Shown piece by piece: positions 50,185 to 60,340 of a DNA stretch of 64,000 nucleotides (position 1 is the first letter of the stretch; each line of letters begins with the position of its first letter). Both the position numbers and the translations under genes were made by a program. The DNA lies in contig NZ_NPKN01000001.1 in the NCBI RefSeq assembly GCF_008329435.1, forward strand, positions 434,001 through 498,000, given 5' to 3'. Source of the DNA: Rhodanobacter sp. T12-5 (GTDB lineage Bacteria > Pseudomonadota > Gammaproteobacteria > Xanthomonadales > Rhodanobacteraceae). The notes under the pieces were generated by a model, which was given only the letters and a program-made list of their open reading frames with translations, searched no databases and was not told where the DNA came from.

Positions 50185-52494
50185 ATGAATGAAGCAGCAC
50201 AACCCTTGACCGACGACGATACCGAACTGTCACCATGGTGGTTGCGAGCGGTGGTGATCGTGATGGTCATCGGCTTTGCCGGCTTGCTGGCCATCACCTC
50301 ACTGGCCTATCGCAATGCGCCGCCGATCCCGGCGCAGGTGATCGATGCCCAGGGCGCCGTGCTGTTCAGCGGCGACGATATCCGCGACGGCCAGGCGGTA
50401 TTCCTCAAATACGGCCTGATGGACAACGGCAGCATCTGGGGCCACGGCGCGTACCTCGGGCCGGATTATTCCGCCGAAGCGCTGCATCGTCTCGGCGAGG
50501 ATACCGCCGCGGCCATTGCCGGCAAGCAGTATGGCAAACCCGTGGGCGCGCTGGACGCACAGCAGCAGGCGGCTGTGCATGCGGAAACGGCGGTAACCCT
50601 GAAAACCAACCGTTACGATGCGCAGAGCGGCGTGTTGCGCCTGATCGAGCCCGAGGCAGTCGCTTACCGGCAGCAGATCGATTACTGGACGAACTACTTC
50701 AAGGATCCGACCAGGAATGGCGGGCTCAAGCCCAATCTGATCAGCGATTCCACCGAGTTGCACCAGTTCACTGCTTTCGTGACCTGGGCTGCGTGGGCTT
50801 CGGTGGCGACGCGGCCGGATACGAATGCGTCGTACACCAACAATTTCCCCTACGACCCCAGCGTGGGCAATGTCGCCACCGGCAGTGCGCTGCTGTGGAG
50901 CGCGCTGAGCCTGCTGGTGCTGCTGGCCGGCATCGCGACCGTGCTGCTGGCGTTCGGCAAGTTCGATTACCTGGGCTGGATCAGCCGCGATCAGCATGTG
51001 CATCCACATTTGTTGCCAGGGCAATCGAGCCGGGGGCAGCGGGCGCTGGTGAAGTTCTTTGTGGTGGTGGCGCTGCTGTTCCTGATGCAGGCCCTGGTCG
51101 GTGGTGGCGTGGCGCATTTCCGCGCTGATCCGGGCAGTTTCTACGGCTTCCAGCTGGAGAACATTTTCCCCAGCAACCTGCTGCGTACCTGGCATCTGCA
51201 GACCGCGATCTTCTGGATCGCCACCGCCTACGTCGCTGCCGCCCTGTTTCTTGGCCGCTCCCTGCGCGCGCCGGATGACGAGCCGCGCTGGCTGGCCGGT
51301 TGGGTGCACGTGCTGTTTGCGGCCTTCGTGATTGTGATCGGCGGCAGCCTGCTCGGCGTATGGGCCGGCATCGAACAGAAGCTGGGCAACTTGTGGTTCT
51401 GGTTTGGCGACCAGGGCTGGGAATACCTGGAGCTCGGCCGTGTGTGGCAATACCTGCTGGTGGTCGGCCTGCTGGTGTGGTTTGCGATCCTTTGGGTGTT
51501 GGCGCGTCCGCGTGCGGTAGCCAACCCGGCCGCACGACCGCTGGCGAGGATGTTCCTGTTCGCCGCCGTCGCCATTCCGGTGTTCTACGTGCCGGCGCTG
51601 TTCTTCGGCGCCAAGACCAACTACACGGTGGTCGATACCTGGCGCTTCTGGATCATCCACCTGTGGGTGGAGGGCTTCTTCGAATTCTTCGCCACCACGG
51701 TGGTCGCGCTGACCTTCTATCAACTGGGCCTGACCCGGCGCAACGTGGCGCTGCGGGTGATCTACCTGGACGCGATCCTGTATTTCCTTGGCGGCCTGAT
51801 CGGCACCGGGCACCACTGGTATTTCACCGGGCACACGAATTTCAACATGGCCATGTCGGCGCTGTTCTCGGTTCTTGAAGTGGTGCCGCTGACCTTGCTG
51901 ACGCTGGATGCCTGGGACTTCGTGCGCACCACCCGCGGCGATTGCGACGTGTGCGGCAAGGCCGTCGCGGTGCCGCACAAGTGGGCGTTCTACTTCCTGA
52001 TGGCGGTGGGCTTCTGGAACTTCGTCGGTGCCGGCATGTTCGGTTTCTTCCTCAACCTGCCGATCGTCAGCTACTACGAGGTGGGTACGCAGATCACGCC
52101 GACCCATGGCCATGCGGCGCTGATGGGCGTGTTCGGCATGCTGGCCATTGCCTTGATGGTGTTCTGCCTGCGCCAGGCCAGCAGCGATGCGCGTTGGCCC
52201 GGCATCGAGAAATACGTCAAGGTGGCATTCTGGGGTACCAACATCGGCCTGGCGCTGATGATACTGATGAGCCTCTTCCCCAGCGGCGTGATGCAGTTGT
52301 GGGACGTGGTCGAGCATGGTTACTGGCATGCGCGCAGTGCGGACTACATGGCGATGCCCCGTTCGCACCTGGTGGAGTGGTTGCGCCTGCCTGGCGACCT
52401 GATCTTCATCGGCTTCGGCGCGATTCCGCTGGTGATCGCTTCGCTCAAGGGCTGGCTGGGCGTGCGTGCGGACGCGCGGGCGGAAGCACGCTGA
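50185..52494 (+). CDS. Second quinol-type nitric oxide reductase, divergent subfamily
   Basis: The 769-residue protein has the same domain plan as norZ but a different style. FeB and haem ligand motifs IIHLWVEGFFEFFATT, GTGHHWYFTG and THGHAALMGVFG are intact. The quinol-site segment reads AHFRADPGSFYG, so the Glu of the HxxxE pair is Asp here. A CDVCGK pair of cysteines lies in a cytoplasmic loop absent from norZ. Retained double His argues against NO dismutase. ATG at 50185 follows GGAGGA. Confidence 0.9.
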   Translation: MNEAAQPLTDDDTELSPWWLRAVVIVMVIGFAGLLAITSLAYRNAPPIPAQVIDAQGAVLFSGDDIRDGQAVFLKYGLMDNGSIWGHGAYLGPDYSAEALHRLGEDTAAAIAGKQYGKPVGALDAQQQAAVHAETAVTLKTNRYDAQSGVLRLIEPEAVAYRQQIDYWTNYFKDPTRNGGLKPNLISDSTELHQFTAFVTWAAWASVATRPDTNASYTNNFPYDPSVGNVATGSALLWSALSLLVLLAGIATVLLAFGKFDYLGWISRDQHVHPHLLPGQSSRGQRALVKFFVVVALLFLMQALVGGGVAHFRADPGSFYGFQLENIFPSNLLRTWHLQTAIFWIATAYVAAALFLGRSLRAPDDEPRWLAGWVHVLFAAFVIVIGGSLLGVWAGIEQKLGNLWFWFGDQGWEYLELGRVWQYLLVVGLLVWFAILWVLARPRAVANPAARPLARMFLFAAVAIPVFYVPALFFGAKTNYTVVDTWRFWIIHLWVEGFFEFFATTVVALTFYQLGLTRRNVALRVIYLDAILYFLGGLIGTGHHWYFTGHTNFNMAMSALFSVLEVVPLTLLTLDAWDFVRTTRGDCDVCGKAVAVPHKWAFYFLMAVGFWNFVGAGMFGFFLNLPIVSYYEVGTQITPTHGHAALMGVFGMLAIALMVFCLRQASSDARWPGIEKYVKVAFWGTNIGLALMILMSLFPSGVMQLWDVVEHGYWHARSADYMAMPRSHLVEWLRLPGDLIFIGFGAIPLVIASLKGWLGVRADARAEAR

Positions 52495-52513
52495 CAGCGA
52501 TGATCCATGAAAA

Positions 52514-52551
52514 AGCCCGCGCCGACCCAGGTCGACGCGGGCTCTGTTTTT
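52514..52551. terminator. Strong bidirectional terminator between qNor2 and gapA
   Basis: Arms 52514-52526 and 52531-52543 pair over 13 bases with one mismatch. A run of five T follows on the plus strand, and four A precede it, serving the minus strand. Confidence 0.85.
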
Positions 52552-52563
52552 CCGGTCAGGCGA

Positions 52564-54544
<1,981 letters not shown>

Positions 54545-54653
54545 CCGACAAGATCGGCGGGCTGCACGGAGAACCGATGTTCGGACATCCAGACATCCAT
54601 TGCATACGTTTGCAGGGCTGGCACCGCGTTCCACATCTGCTAGCCTCGGTGGA

Positions 54654-56123
54654 ATGACCGATACCACGTTTCGCCGAACCAAGATCGTCGCCACCCTGGG
54701 ACCCGCCACCGACGCGCCGGGCATGCTCGACAAGCTGATCGCCGAAGGCGTCAACGTCGTGCGCCTGAACCTTTCGCACGGAAAGCCGGACGATCATCGT
54801 GCGCGCGCCAACGCAGTGCGCGCGGCCGCGGCCGCCGCCGGTTGCGAGGTCGGCATCCTGGCCGATCTGCAGGGACCGAAAATCCGCATCGAGACGTTTG
54901 CCGATGGCCCGGTGGAACTGGTCGAAGGTGCATCGTTCGTGCTGGACTGCCGGCCCGGCGTGCCGCCCGGCGACGCCTCGCGTGTCGGCGTCAGCTACTA
55001 CGAATTGCCGCAGGACGTGCATCCCGGCGACGTGCTTTTGCTGGATGACGGACTGGTCGCGCTGACCGTGCTGGAGGTGGTCGGTACCGAGGTGCGTTGC
55101 CAGGTGTTGATCGGCGGCAAGCTGTCCAATCGCAAGGGGCTGAACCGGCAAGGCGGCGGACTCTCGGTGACGGCGCTGTCGGACAAGGACAAGGCCGACA
55201 TCAAGCTGGCTGCCGAAATCGGCGCGGATTTTCTGGCCGTATCGTTCGTGCGTTCGGCCGAGGACATGCACCAGGCCCGCCGCCTGCTGCACGAGGCCGG
55301 CGGCAACGCCGCGCTGGTCGCGAAGATCGAGCGCGCCGACGCGATCCCGGTGCTGGGCGAGATCATCGACGCGTCCGACGTGGTGATGGTGGCGCGCGGC
55401 GACCTGGGCGTGGAGATCGGCGATGCCGAATTGCCCGGCCTGCAGAAGAAGATCATCCGCGAGTCGGTGCAGCGCAACCGCGCGGTGATCACCGCCACGC
55501 AGATGTTGCAGTCGATGGTGCGCTCGCCGATCCCGACCCGCGCCGAAGTGCTCGACGTGGCGAACGCGGTGATCGACGGCACCGACGCTGTGATGCTGTC
55601 GGAGGAAACCGCCGCCGGTGCGCATCCGGACAAGGCGGTGGCGGCGATGCGGCGGATCTGCCTCGGCGCGGAGCGCCAGTTCGAGCCAAAGGAGGACTTG
55701 ACCACCGGCGGCCACCGGCTGGACCGTACCGACCAGGCGATCGCGCTGGCGGCGATGCTGCTGGCCGGCGAGCTGGGGGTGCGCGCGATCGTGGCGCTGA
55801 CCGAATCCGGCGCTACCGCGCAGTGGCTGTCGCGTTACCGCACGGCGATCCCGATCTATGCGCTCTCGCCGCTGGCCGACGCGCGGCGGCGCATGCTGCT
55901 GCTGCGCGACGTGCAGCCGGTGGCGTTTTCGCACGAGGGCCTGAGTTCGGCCGCGACGGCCCGCGCGGCAGTACAGCAGCTGTTCGCACAAGACCGCCTG
56001 AGCGAGGGCGATCGCGTGGTGCTTACCCACGGCGATCACGTCGGCCAGGGTGGCGGCACCAATACCTTGAAGCTGCTTTCGGTCGGTGCCGAGGGCATGG
56101 TCGAGAGTCTGCGCGACCTCTGA
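54654..56123 (+). CDS. pykA: Pyruvate kinase
   Basis: The 489-residue enzyme makes pyruvate and ATP from phosphoenolpyruvate. Family motifs are RRTKIVATLGPATD, VVRLNLSHGKPDDH, LADLQGPKIRIETF, FLAVSFVRSAEDM, ALVAKIERADAI, VMVARGDLGVEIG and MLSEETAAGAHP. The ATG at 54654 gives the normal start; an ATG at 54600 is possible. A small TonB-like gene and fba follow on the same strand. Confidence 0.96.
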   Translation: MTDTTFRRTKIVATLGPATDAPGMLDKLIAEGVNVVRLNLSHGKPDDHRARANAVRAAAAAAGCEVGILADLQGPKIRIETFADGPVELVEGASFVLDCRPGVPPGDASRVGVSYYELPQDVHPGDVLLLDDGLVALTVLEVVGTEVRCQVLIGGKLSNRKGLNRQGGGLSVTALSDKDKADIKLAAEIGADFLAVSFVRSAEDMHQARRLLHEAGGNAALVAKIERADAIPVLGEIIDASDVVMVARGDLGVEIGDAELPGLQKKIIRESVQRNRAVITATQMLQSMVRSPIPTRAEVLDVANAVIDGTDAVMLSEETAAGAHPDKAVAAMRRICLGAERQFEPKEDLTTGGHRLDRTDQAIALAAMLLAGELGVRAIVALTESGATAQWLSRYRTAIPIYALSPLADARRRMLLLRDVQPVAFSHEGLSSAATARAAVQQLFAQDRLSEGDRVVLTHGDHVGQGGGTNTLKLLSVGAEGMVESLRDL

Positions 56124-56216
56124 TACTGACGCGCAGCTGTCCCTCGGCGCCATGTCGGCTGGCGCCGAACGGCCGGGCAGTTACACTTCGGTCGACCACC
56201 GGCACAGGAGATCGCC

Positions 56217-56657
56217 ATGAAAACCTCGTTTCGTCCGCTTCGCCAAGGGCTGTTGCTGGCACTGGCGCTCGGTTTCGTCGCGCCCGTGCTGGCGCACGCG
56301 CGCAAGGTCGACCAGAAGGATCTGTATCGCTACTGGATCCTGCTCAACACGAAGGTGCAGATGGATGCACCGAACAGCGGGCTGAACCTGGACAAGCCCG
56401 GTTGCGCGGCGGTGACCTACACGATCGGCTCCGACGGCGTGCCGATGGACGTGAAAGTGGTGAAAGTGGTGCCCAGGAGCGATCTCGGCCCGGTGGCGCG
56501 CAGTGCGGTTTCCAATTTTCGCTACGGCCCCTCGCTGAGCAACCGCATTGGCGAACCGGTGGCGACCAGCTACATCGTGCCGTTCAATGCACCCGAAGAC
56601 CCCGCCCAGCGCCAGAAGTTGATGGATGCCTGCCAGCTGCCCGGTTTCGCGCCCTGA
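56217..56657 (+). CDS. Exported protein with TonB C-terminal-like domain
   Basis: The 146-residue protein has signal MKTSFRPLRQGLLLALALGFVAPVLA. The mature part, CAAVTYTIGSDGVPMDVKVVKVVPRSDLG then ARSAVSNFRYGP (given in part), matches the strand-turn pattern of TonB C-terminal domains. It lacks the transmembrane anchor and Pro-rich linker of TonB, so it is not an energy transducer in the usual sense. Function is unknown. Confidence 0.7.
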   Translation: MKTSFRPLRQGLLLALALGFVAPVLAHARKVDQKDLYRYWILLNTKVQMDAPNSGLNLDKPGCAAVTYTIGSDGVPMDVKVVKVVPRSDLGPVARSAVSNFRYGPSLSNRIGEPVATSYIVPFNAPEDPAQRQKLMDACQLPGFAP

Positions 56658-56703
56658 TTGGGGTGCCGGCGCGGGCCATCAGGTCCGGCTCGGCAATCTG
56701 GCC

Positions 56704-56709
56704 TATAAT
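56704..56709 (+). promoter_or_regulatory. -10 promoter element of fba
   Basis: A perfect TATAAT lies 85 bases before the fba ATG. A clear -35 was not recognised. Confidence 0.5.
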
Positions 56710-56793
56710 TGCCGTTTTGAACCATGCCGCTTCGGCTTCGAGGCGGCTTCAACCTTGTGCAGGCGCGCCTCGCCCTGGCACCACGGAGTCGTC

Positions 56794-57804
56794 ATGAGTA
56801 TTGAAGATCTCGAAAGCATCGCCCTGGCGATGGTCGCGCCCGGCAAGGGCATCATCGCCATCGACGAGTCGACCAACACCATCAAGAAGCGCTTCGAGGC
56901 CGTCGGCATCGAAAACACCGAGGAAAATCGCCGCGCCTACCGCGAGTTGCTGCTGACCACGCCGGGCCTGAACGAGCACATCTCCGGCGCGATCCTGTAC
57001 GACGAGACGATTCGCCAGTCGACGAAGGACGGCGTGCCGTTCACCCAGGTCATGAAGAAGGCCGGCATCATCCCCGGCATCAAGGTCGACAAGGGCCCGC
57101 AGCCGCTGGCCGGCTTCCCCGGCGACGTGGTCACCGAAGGCCTCGACGGCCTGCGCGAGCGCCTGCAGGAATACGCCAAGCTTGGCGCGCAGTTCGCCAA
57201 GTGGCGTGCAGTGATCAACATCTCCGAGGACAACCCCAGTTCCACCGCGATCGAGGCGAACTGCCACGTGCTGGCGCGTTACGCCGCGCTGTGCCAGGAA
57301 GCCGGTCTGGTGCCGATGGTCGAGCCGGAAGTACTGATGGACGGCGACCACAGCATCGAGGTCAGCTACGAAGTGCACGAGGCCGTGCTGCGCAGCCTGT
57401 TCAACGCGCTGTACGAGCAGAACGTGATGTTGGAAGGCACCATCCTGAAGATCAGCATGGTCATCCCGGGCAAGGATTCCGACGACCAGGTCGATGTCGA
57501 GGAAGTGGCCGAGGCCACCGTGCGCGTGCTCAAGACCACCGTGCCGGCCTCGCTGCCGGGCATCGTGTTCCTGTCGGGCGGGCAGACCGACCAGCAGTCC
57601 ACCGCTCATCTGAACGCCATGAACCAGCTCGGCCCGCATCCCTGGCCGCTGTCGTTCTCGTATGGTCGCGCCATGCAGCAGGCGGCGCTGAAACTGTGGT
57701 CGAAGGACATGACGGCGAACTACGCCGACGCCCAGAAGACCGTTCACGCCCGCGCCCGCGACAACGGCCTGGCTGCGCTCGGCCAGTGGAACAGTGGCAA
57801 GTAA
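56794..57804 (+). CDS. fbaB: Class I fructose-bisphosphate aldolase
   Basis: The 336-residue enzyme is of the eukaryote-like class I family: ALAMVAPGKGIIAIDESTNT, RAYRELLLTTPGL, KAGIIPGIKVDKG, the Schiff-base lysine in LEGTILKISMVIPG and FLSGGQTDQQSTAHLNAMN. It cleaves fructose 1,6-bisphosphate in glycolysis or makes it in gluconeogenesis. ATG at 56794 is used. It ends at a strong rho-independent terminator. Confidence 0.96.
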   Translation: MSIEDLESIALAMVAPGKGIIAIDESTNTIKKRFEAVGIENTEENRRAYRELLLTTPGLNEHISGAILYDETIRQSTKDGVPFTQVMKKAGIIPGIKVDKGPQPLAGFPGDVVTEGLDGLRERLQEYAKLGAQFAKWRAVINISEDNPSSTAIEANCHVLARYAALCQEAGLVPMVEPEVLMDGDHSIEVSYEVHEAVLRSLFNALYEQNVMLEGTILKISMVIPGKDSDDQVDVEEVAEATVRVLKTTVPASLPGIVFLSGGQTDQQSTAHLNAMNQLGPHPWPLSFSYGRAMQQAALKLWSKDMTANYADAQKTVHARARDNGLAALGQWNSGK

Positions 57805-57834
57805 GGGCACGCGCCGCTGCATCTGATGCGAATG

Positions 57835-57868
57835 AAAAAACGGGCGCCGCGAGGCGCCCGTTTTTTTT
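57835..57868. terminator. Rho-independent terminator after fba (bidirectional)
   Basis: CGGGCGCC-GCGA-GGCGCCCG with six A before and eight T after forms a classic terminator. It serves fba (plus) and the barrel gene ending at 57886 (minus). Confidence 0.95.
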
Positions 57869-57885
57869 GTCGCAAGCCGCCGTTT

Positions 57886-58479
57886 TCAGAAACGGTATTC
57901 GGCATTCACCGAAAATACGCGGTTGCCGATCTCCAGACGGCCGATATCCGAGCGCTTGGAGATGTCGTAGTAATCGAACGCCGCGCCGACGCTCCAATGA
58001 CGATTGATGTCGTAACCGGTACCGATGCCGGCGTAGCCATTGGTCGCCTGCGTGCTGGCCTTGGAGGTCTGGCTGGCGCCATTGTCATAGACCGTTTCCG
58101 TGGCATGCAGCTTCCACGAGAACAGGCCGGCGCGCGCCGAGACGTACCACTGCGGCGTCAGGTTGAAGTGGCCATTGATGCCAGCCGTCCAGCCGTCACC
58201 GGAAAGCTTGTCGCGGTACACGCCCGGTTCGCCGGCCTTGAGGCTGCCAAGGTTCGTGTAGCCAGCCTCGAAGCCAATGAACTGCGTGCGGTAGCCCACG
58301 TTGAGGATGCCGGCGGTACCGTGATCGCTGCCCAGGTCGTACTGACCCACGGTTGCGTGGTAGTTGACGCGTCCGGCGCCGGCGTTGACGAACCAGCCGG
58401 TCAGATCCTTGGCCTGGGCGCCAGGCATGGCGCAGATGCCGGCGGCAGCGACGGCAAACATTGCAAAAGTCTTGTTCAT
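57886..58479 (-). CDS. Outer-membrane beta-barrel protein (OmpA-like/OmpW-like), copy 1
   Basis: The 197-residue protein has signal MNKTFAMFAVAAAGICAMPGAQA. Eight or so strands alternate, including GWFVNAGAGRVNYH, FIGFEAGYTNLGSL, GWTAGINGHFNLTPQWYVSA, GIGTGYDINRHWSVG and FSVNAEYRF ending in Phe, as needed for barrel insertion. The C-terminal motif KRSD...VSVNAEYRF is shared with two nearby genes. Function is unknown. Confidence 0.85.
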   Translation of the reverse strand: MNKTFAMFAVAAAGICAMPGAQAKDLTGWFVNAGAGRVNYHATVGQYDLGSDHGTAGILNVGYRTQFIGFEAGYTNLGSLKAGEPGVYRDKLSGDGWTAGINGHFNLTPQWYVSARAGLFSWKLHATETVYDNGASQTSKASTQATNGYAGIGTGYDINRHWSVGAAFDYYDISKRSDIGRLEIGNRVFSVNAEYRF

Positions 58480-58602
58480 TGAAAACCCCTTGTGGAGAAG
58501 ATTCGACCTTCCTGTCGAGCCTGGCGATCCTCGCCGAGGCGGGGCGATTATAAAGGCGAACTTTCGCCATTGAAGCCGTGGAGTGACGACTGCGACCTTC
58601 CG

Positions 58603-58640
58603 ACAAAAGAAGGGGCGCCTTGCGGCGCCCCTTCTTTTGT
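58603..58640. terminator. Bidirectional terminator between barrel genes
   Basis: A perfect 17-base stem (ACAAAAGAAGGGGCGCC and its complement, loop TTGC) with T-rich ends lies after the barrel gene ending at 58663. Confidence 0.9.
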
Positions 58641-58662
58641 CATCCAGCGATGTGGAACGGAA

Positions 58663-59262
58663 TCAGAAGCGGTATTCCGCACTGACCGAGACCATGTCGG
58701 TGCTCAGGTCCACGCGGTCCTTCTTCGCGTCGTAGTAGTCGTAGTTCAGGCCGAGGCTGACGTTGTTGCTGAAGTCGTAGCCCACGCCGGCACCGGCGTA
58801 CCAGCTGGTGTTGTCCAGGCCCGTGCGAACCGGGTTCGCGTCGTTGCTCAGACCGTGGCCCTTCCAGCCATAGATGCCACCACGTGCGCTGACGTACCAG
58901 TTCGGGCTCACGTTGAAGTGGCCGTTCACGCCTGCGGTCCAGCCATGCAGCTGGGATTTGTTGTCTGCCACAACTGGCTGGCTGTTGAAGATGTTCTTGG
59001 CGTGGATATTGCCCAGGTCGTTGTAACCCACCTCGGCGCCCAGCGCGACCGACGGGCTCAGCGCCCAGCGGTAACCGCCGTTGATGCCGTAGCCGGTGTC
59101 GCTGTCGTTGTAGGCGCCGTGGTCGATCGAGGTCCTGCCCACGTTGCCGTTGACGAACCAGCCATCGTTGTGGGTCGGCGCGCTCTGTGCAAAGGCAGAC
59201 GGAATGGCCAGCAGGCCGGCGGTACCGAGGGTCAGGGCGAGCAGGGTCTTTTTCATTTTCAT
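58663..59262 (-). CDS. Outer-membrane beta-barrel protein, copy 2
   Basis: The 199-residue barrel has signal MKMKKTLLALTLGTAGLLAIPSAFA. It shares with its neighbours NDGWFVNGNVGRTSIDHG, SVALGAEVGYNDLGNIH, HGWTAGVNGHFNVSPNWYVS, ARGGIYGWKGHG and a VSVSAEYRF C-terminus. It is closer to copy 3 than to copy 1. The mature fold fits an eight-stranded OmpA-type transmembrane barrel. Each copy has its own upstream gap, so they are probably separate units. Confidence 0.85.
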   Translation of the reverse strand: MKMKKTLLALTLGTAGLLAIPSAFAQSAPTHNDGWFVNGNVGRTSIDHGAYNDSDTGYGINGGYRWALSPSVALGAEVGYNDLGNIHAKNIFNSQPVVADNKSQLHGWTAGVNGHFNVSPNWYVSARGGIYGWKGHGLSNDANPVRTGLDNTSWYAGAGVGYDFSNNVSLGLNYDYYDAKKDRVDLSTDMVSVSAEYRF

Positions 59263-59384
59263 GGGGAGTCTCCGTTGTTGTCATGGCAGTCGGCCCGGGG
59301 GAAGTGGCCGCTGCTGCAGGCGCGCTGCCCGAGCTGGGCGGCGACACTTGAACACTTAGATGGCGTGCCCGGCCGATAATTCAA

Positions 59385-59396
59385 TACCAATTGGTA
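59385..59396. promoter_or_regulatory. Perfect palindrome upstream of barrel copy 2
   Basis: TACCAATTGGTA is a perfect 12-base palindrome in a short AT-rich stretch 123 bases before the start of the copy 2 gene. It could be an operator; no regulator is evident. Confidence 0.4.
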
Positions 59397-59459
59397 CAGT
59401 ATTAAGGTGGCGTTAACCGAAGGCCGATGGCGCCGCCTCGCGCCATCGGCCGGCCGGTA

Positions 59460-60113
59460 TCAGAAACGGTATTCGGCGGTCACCGATGCGGTGTCGGTGG
59501 ACAGGCCGATGCCATCCTTCTTGGCGTGGTAATAGTCGTACGCCAGACCCAGGCCGAAATGGTCGTTGAAGTCGTAGCCCACGCCGGCACCGCCGTAGTA
59601 GTCGACCTTGTCGAGGTCATGCCGGTTGATGTCCTGGTTGGCGTAGCCATGGCCCTTCCAGCCGTAGACGCCGGCCCGCCCGCTGACATACAGGCCGCGC
59701 CACACGTTGATCTTGCCGTTGACGCCCGCGGTCCAGCCGCGCAGGGCATCGCGGCGGTCGGTAAGGTTGACGTCGTTGCTGTTGAAGGCGTTTTTCAGCT
59801 TGAAATTGCCAAGGTCGTTGTAGCCGACGTCGACACCCAGCCCCACATCGGGGCCGACCTTCCAGCGGTAGCCGCCATCGATGGCATAGGTGGTCGGGTG
59901 GTCGTTGTACGGCCCCTTGTTGACGTGGGCCTGGCCGACGCTGCCGTCGATGAACCAGTTGCCGCTGCCGATGGCCTGGTCGGGCTGGTAGTAGCCCCCC
60001 GCGGGAGCCGTGCTGTCGGTGGTCGTGGGGGCGACTTGGTTGTCCTGCGCAAACGCGGGCAAGGCGACCAGCGCGGAGGAGGCGAGGGCGAGGAAAAGCA
60101 GTTTCTTTTTCAT
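59460..60113 (-). CDS. Outer-membrane beta-barrel protein, copy 3
   Basis: The 217-residue barrel starts at 60113 with signal MKKKLLFLALASSALVALPAFA. It has an N-terminal linker (DNQVAPTTTDSTAPAGGYYQ) absent from the other copies. The barrel region GNWFIDGSVGQAHVNKG, GLGVDVGYNDLGNFKLKN, RGWTAGVNGKINVWRGLYVS and ASVTAEYRF aligns with copies 1 and 2. A longer ORF to 60179 is not needed. Confidence 0.85.
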   Translation of the reverse strand: MKKKLLFLALASSALVALPAFAQDNQVAPTTTDSTAPAGGYYQPDQAIGSGNWFIDGSVGQAHVNKGPYNDHPTTYAIDGGYRWKVGPDVGLGVDVGYNDLGNFKLKNAFNSNDVNLTDRRDALRGWTAGVNGKINVWRGLYVSGRAGVYGWKGHGYANQDINRHDLDKVDYYGGAGVGYDFNDHFGLGLAYDYYHAKKDGIGLSTDTASVTAEYRF

Positions 60114-60340
60114 GGGGTACTCCTTCTTCTTTTGGCCGGGCCGCGGGTCTTGGGGAGGACGCGCGCGATCGGGCAGCACCTCGGGGATGGCGCTGCGGGG
60201 GTATTTCTAGCGGGACGATGCTGAAGCCCGCTAAACCGCAAGGCGAAATGGTTAAGCGCTAATTAAGAGGGCAGGCGCGGGCGACAGCGAACGGGCTTAT
60301 CGGCGACAATGAGCGCTTTTGCATCTCCGGAGACTGCCCG

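Noticed and set aside
50185-52494. Second qNor as an NO dismutase
   Set aside because: The adjacent double histidine and the HLWVE motif of the FeB site are intact, whereas NO dismutases show changes at the catalytic site. Phylogeny would settle it.
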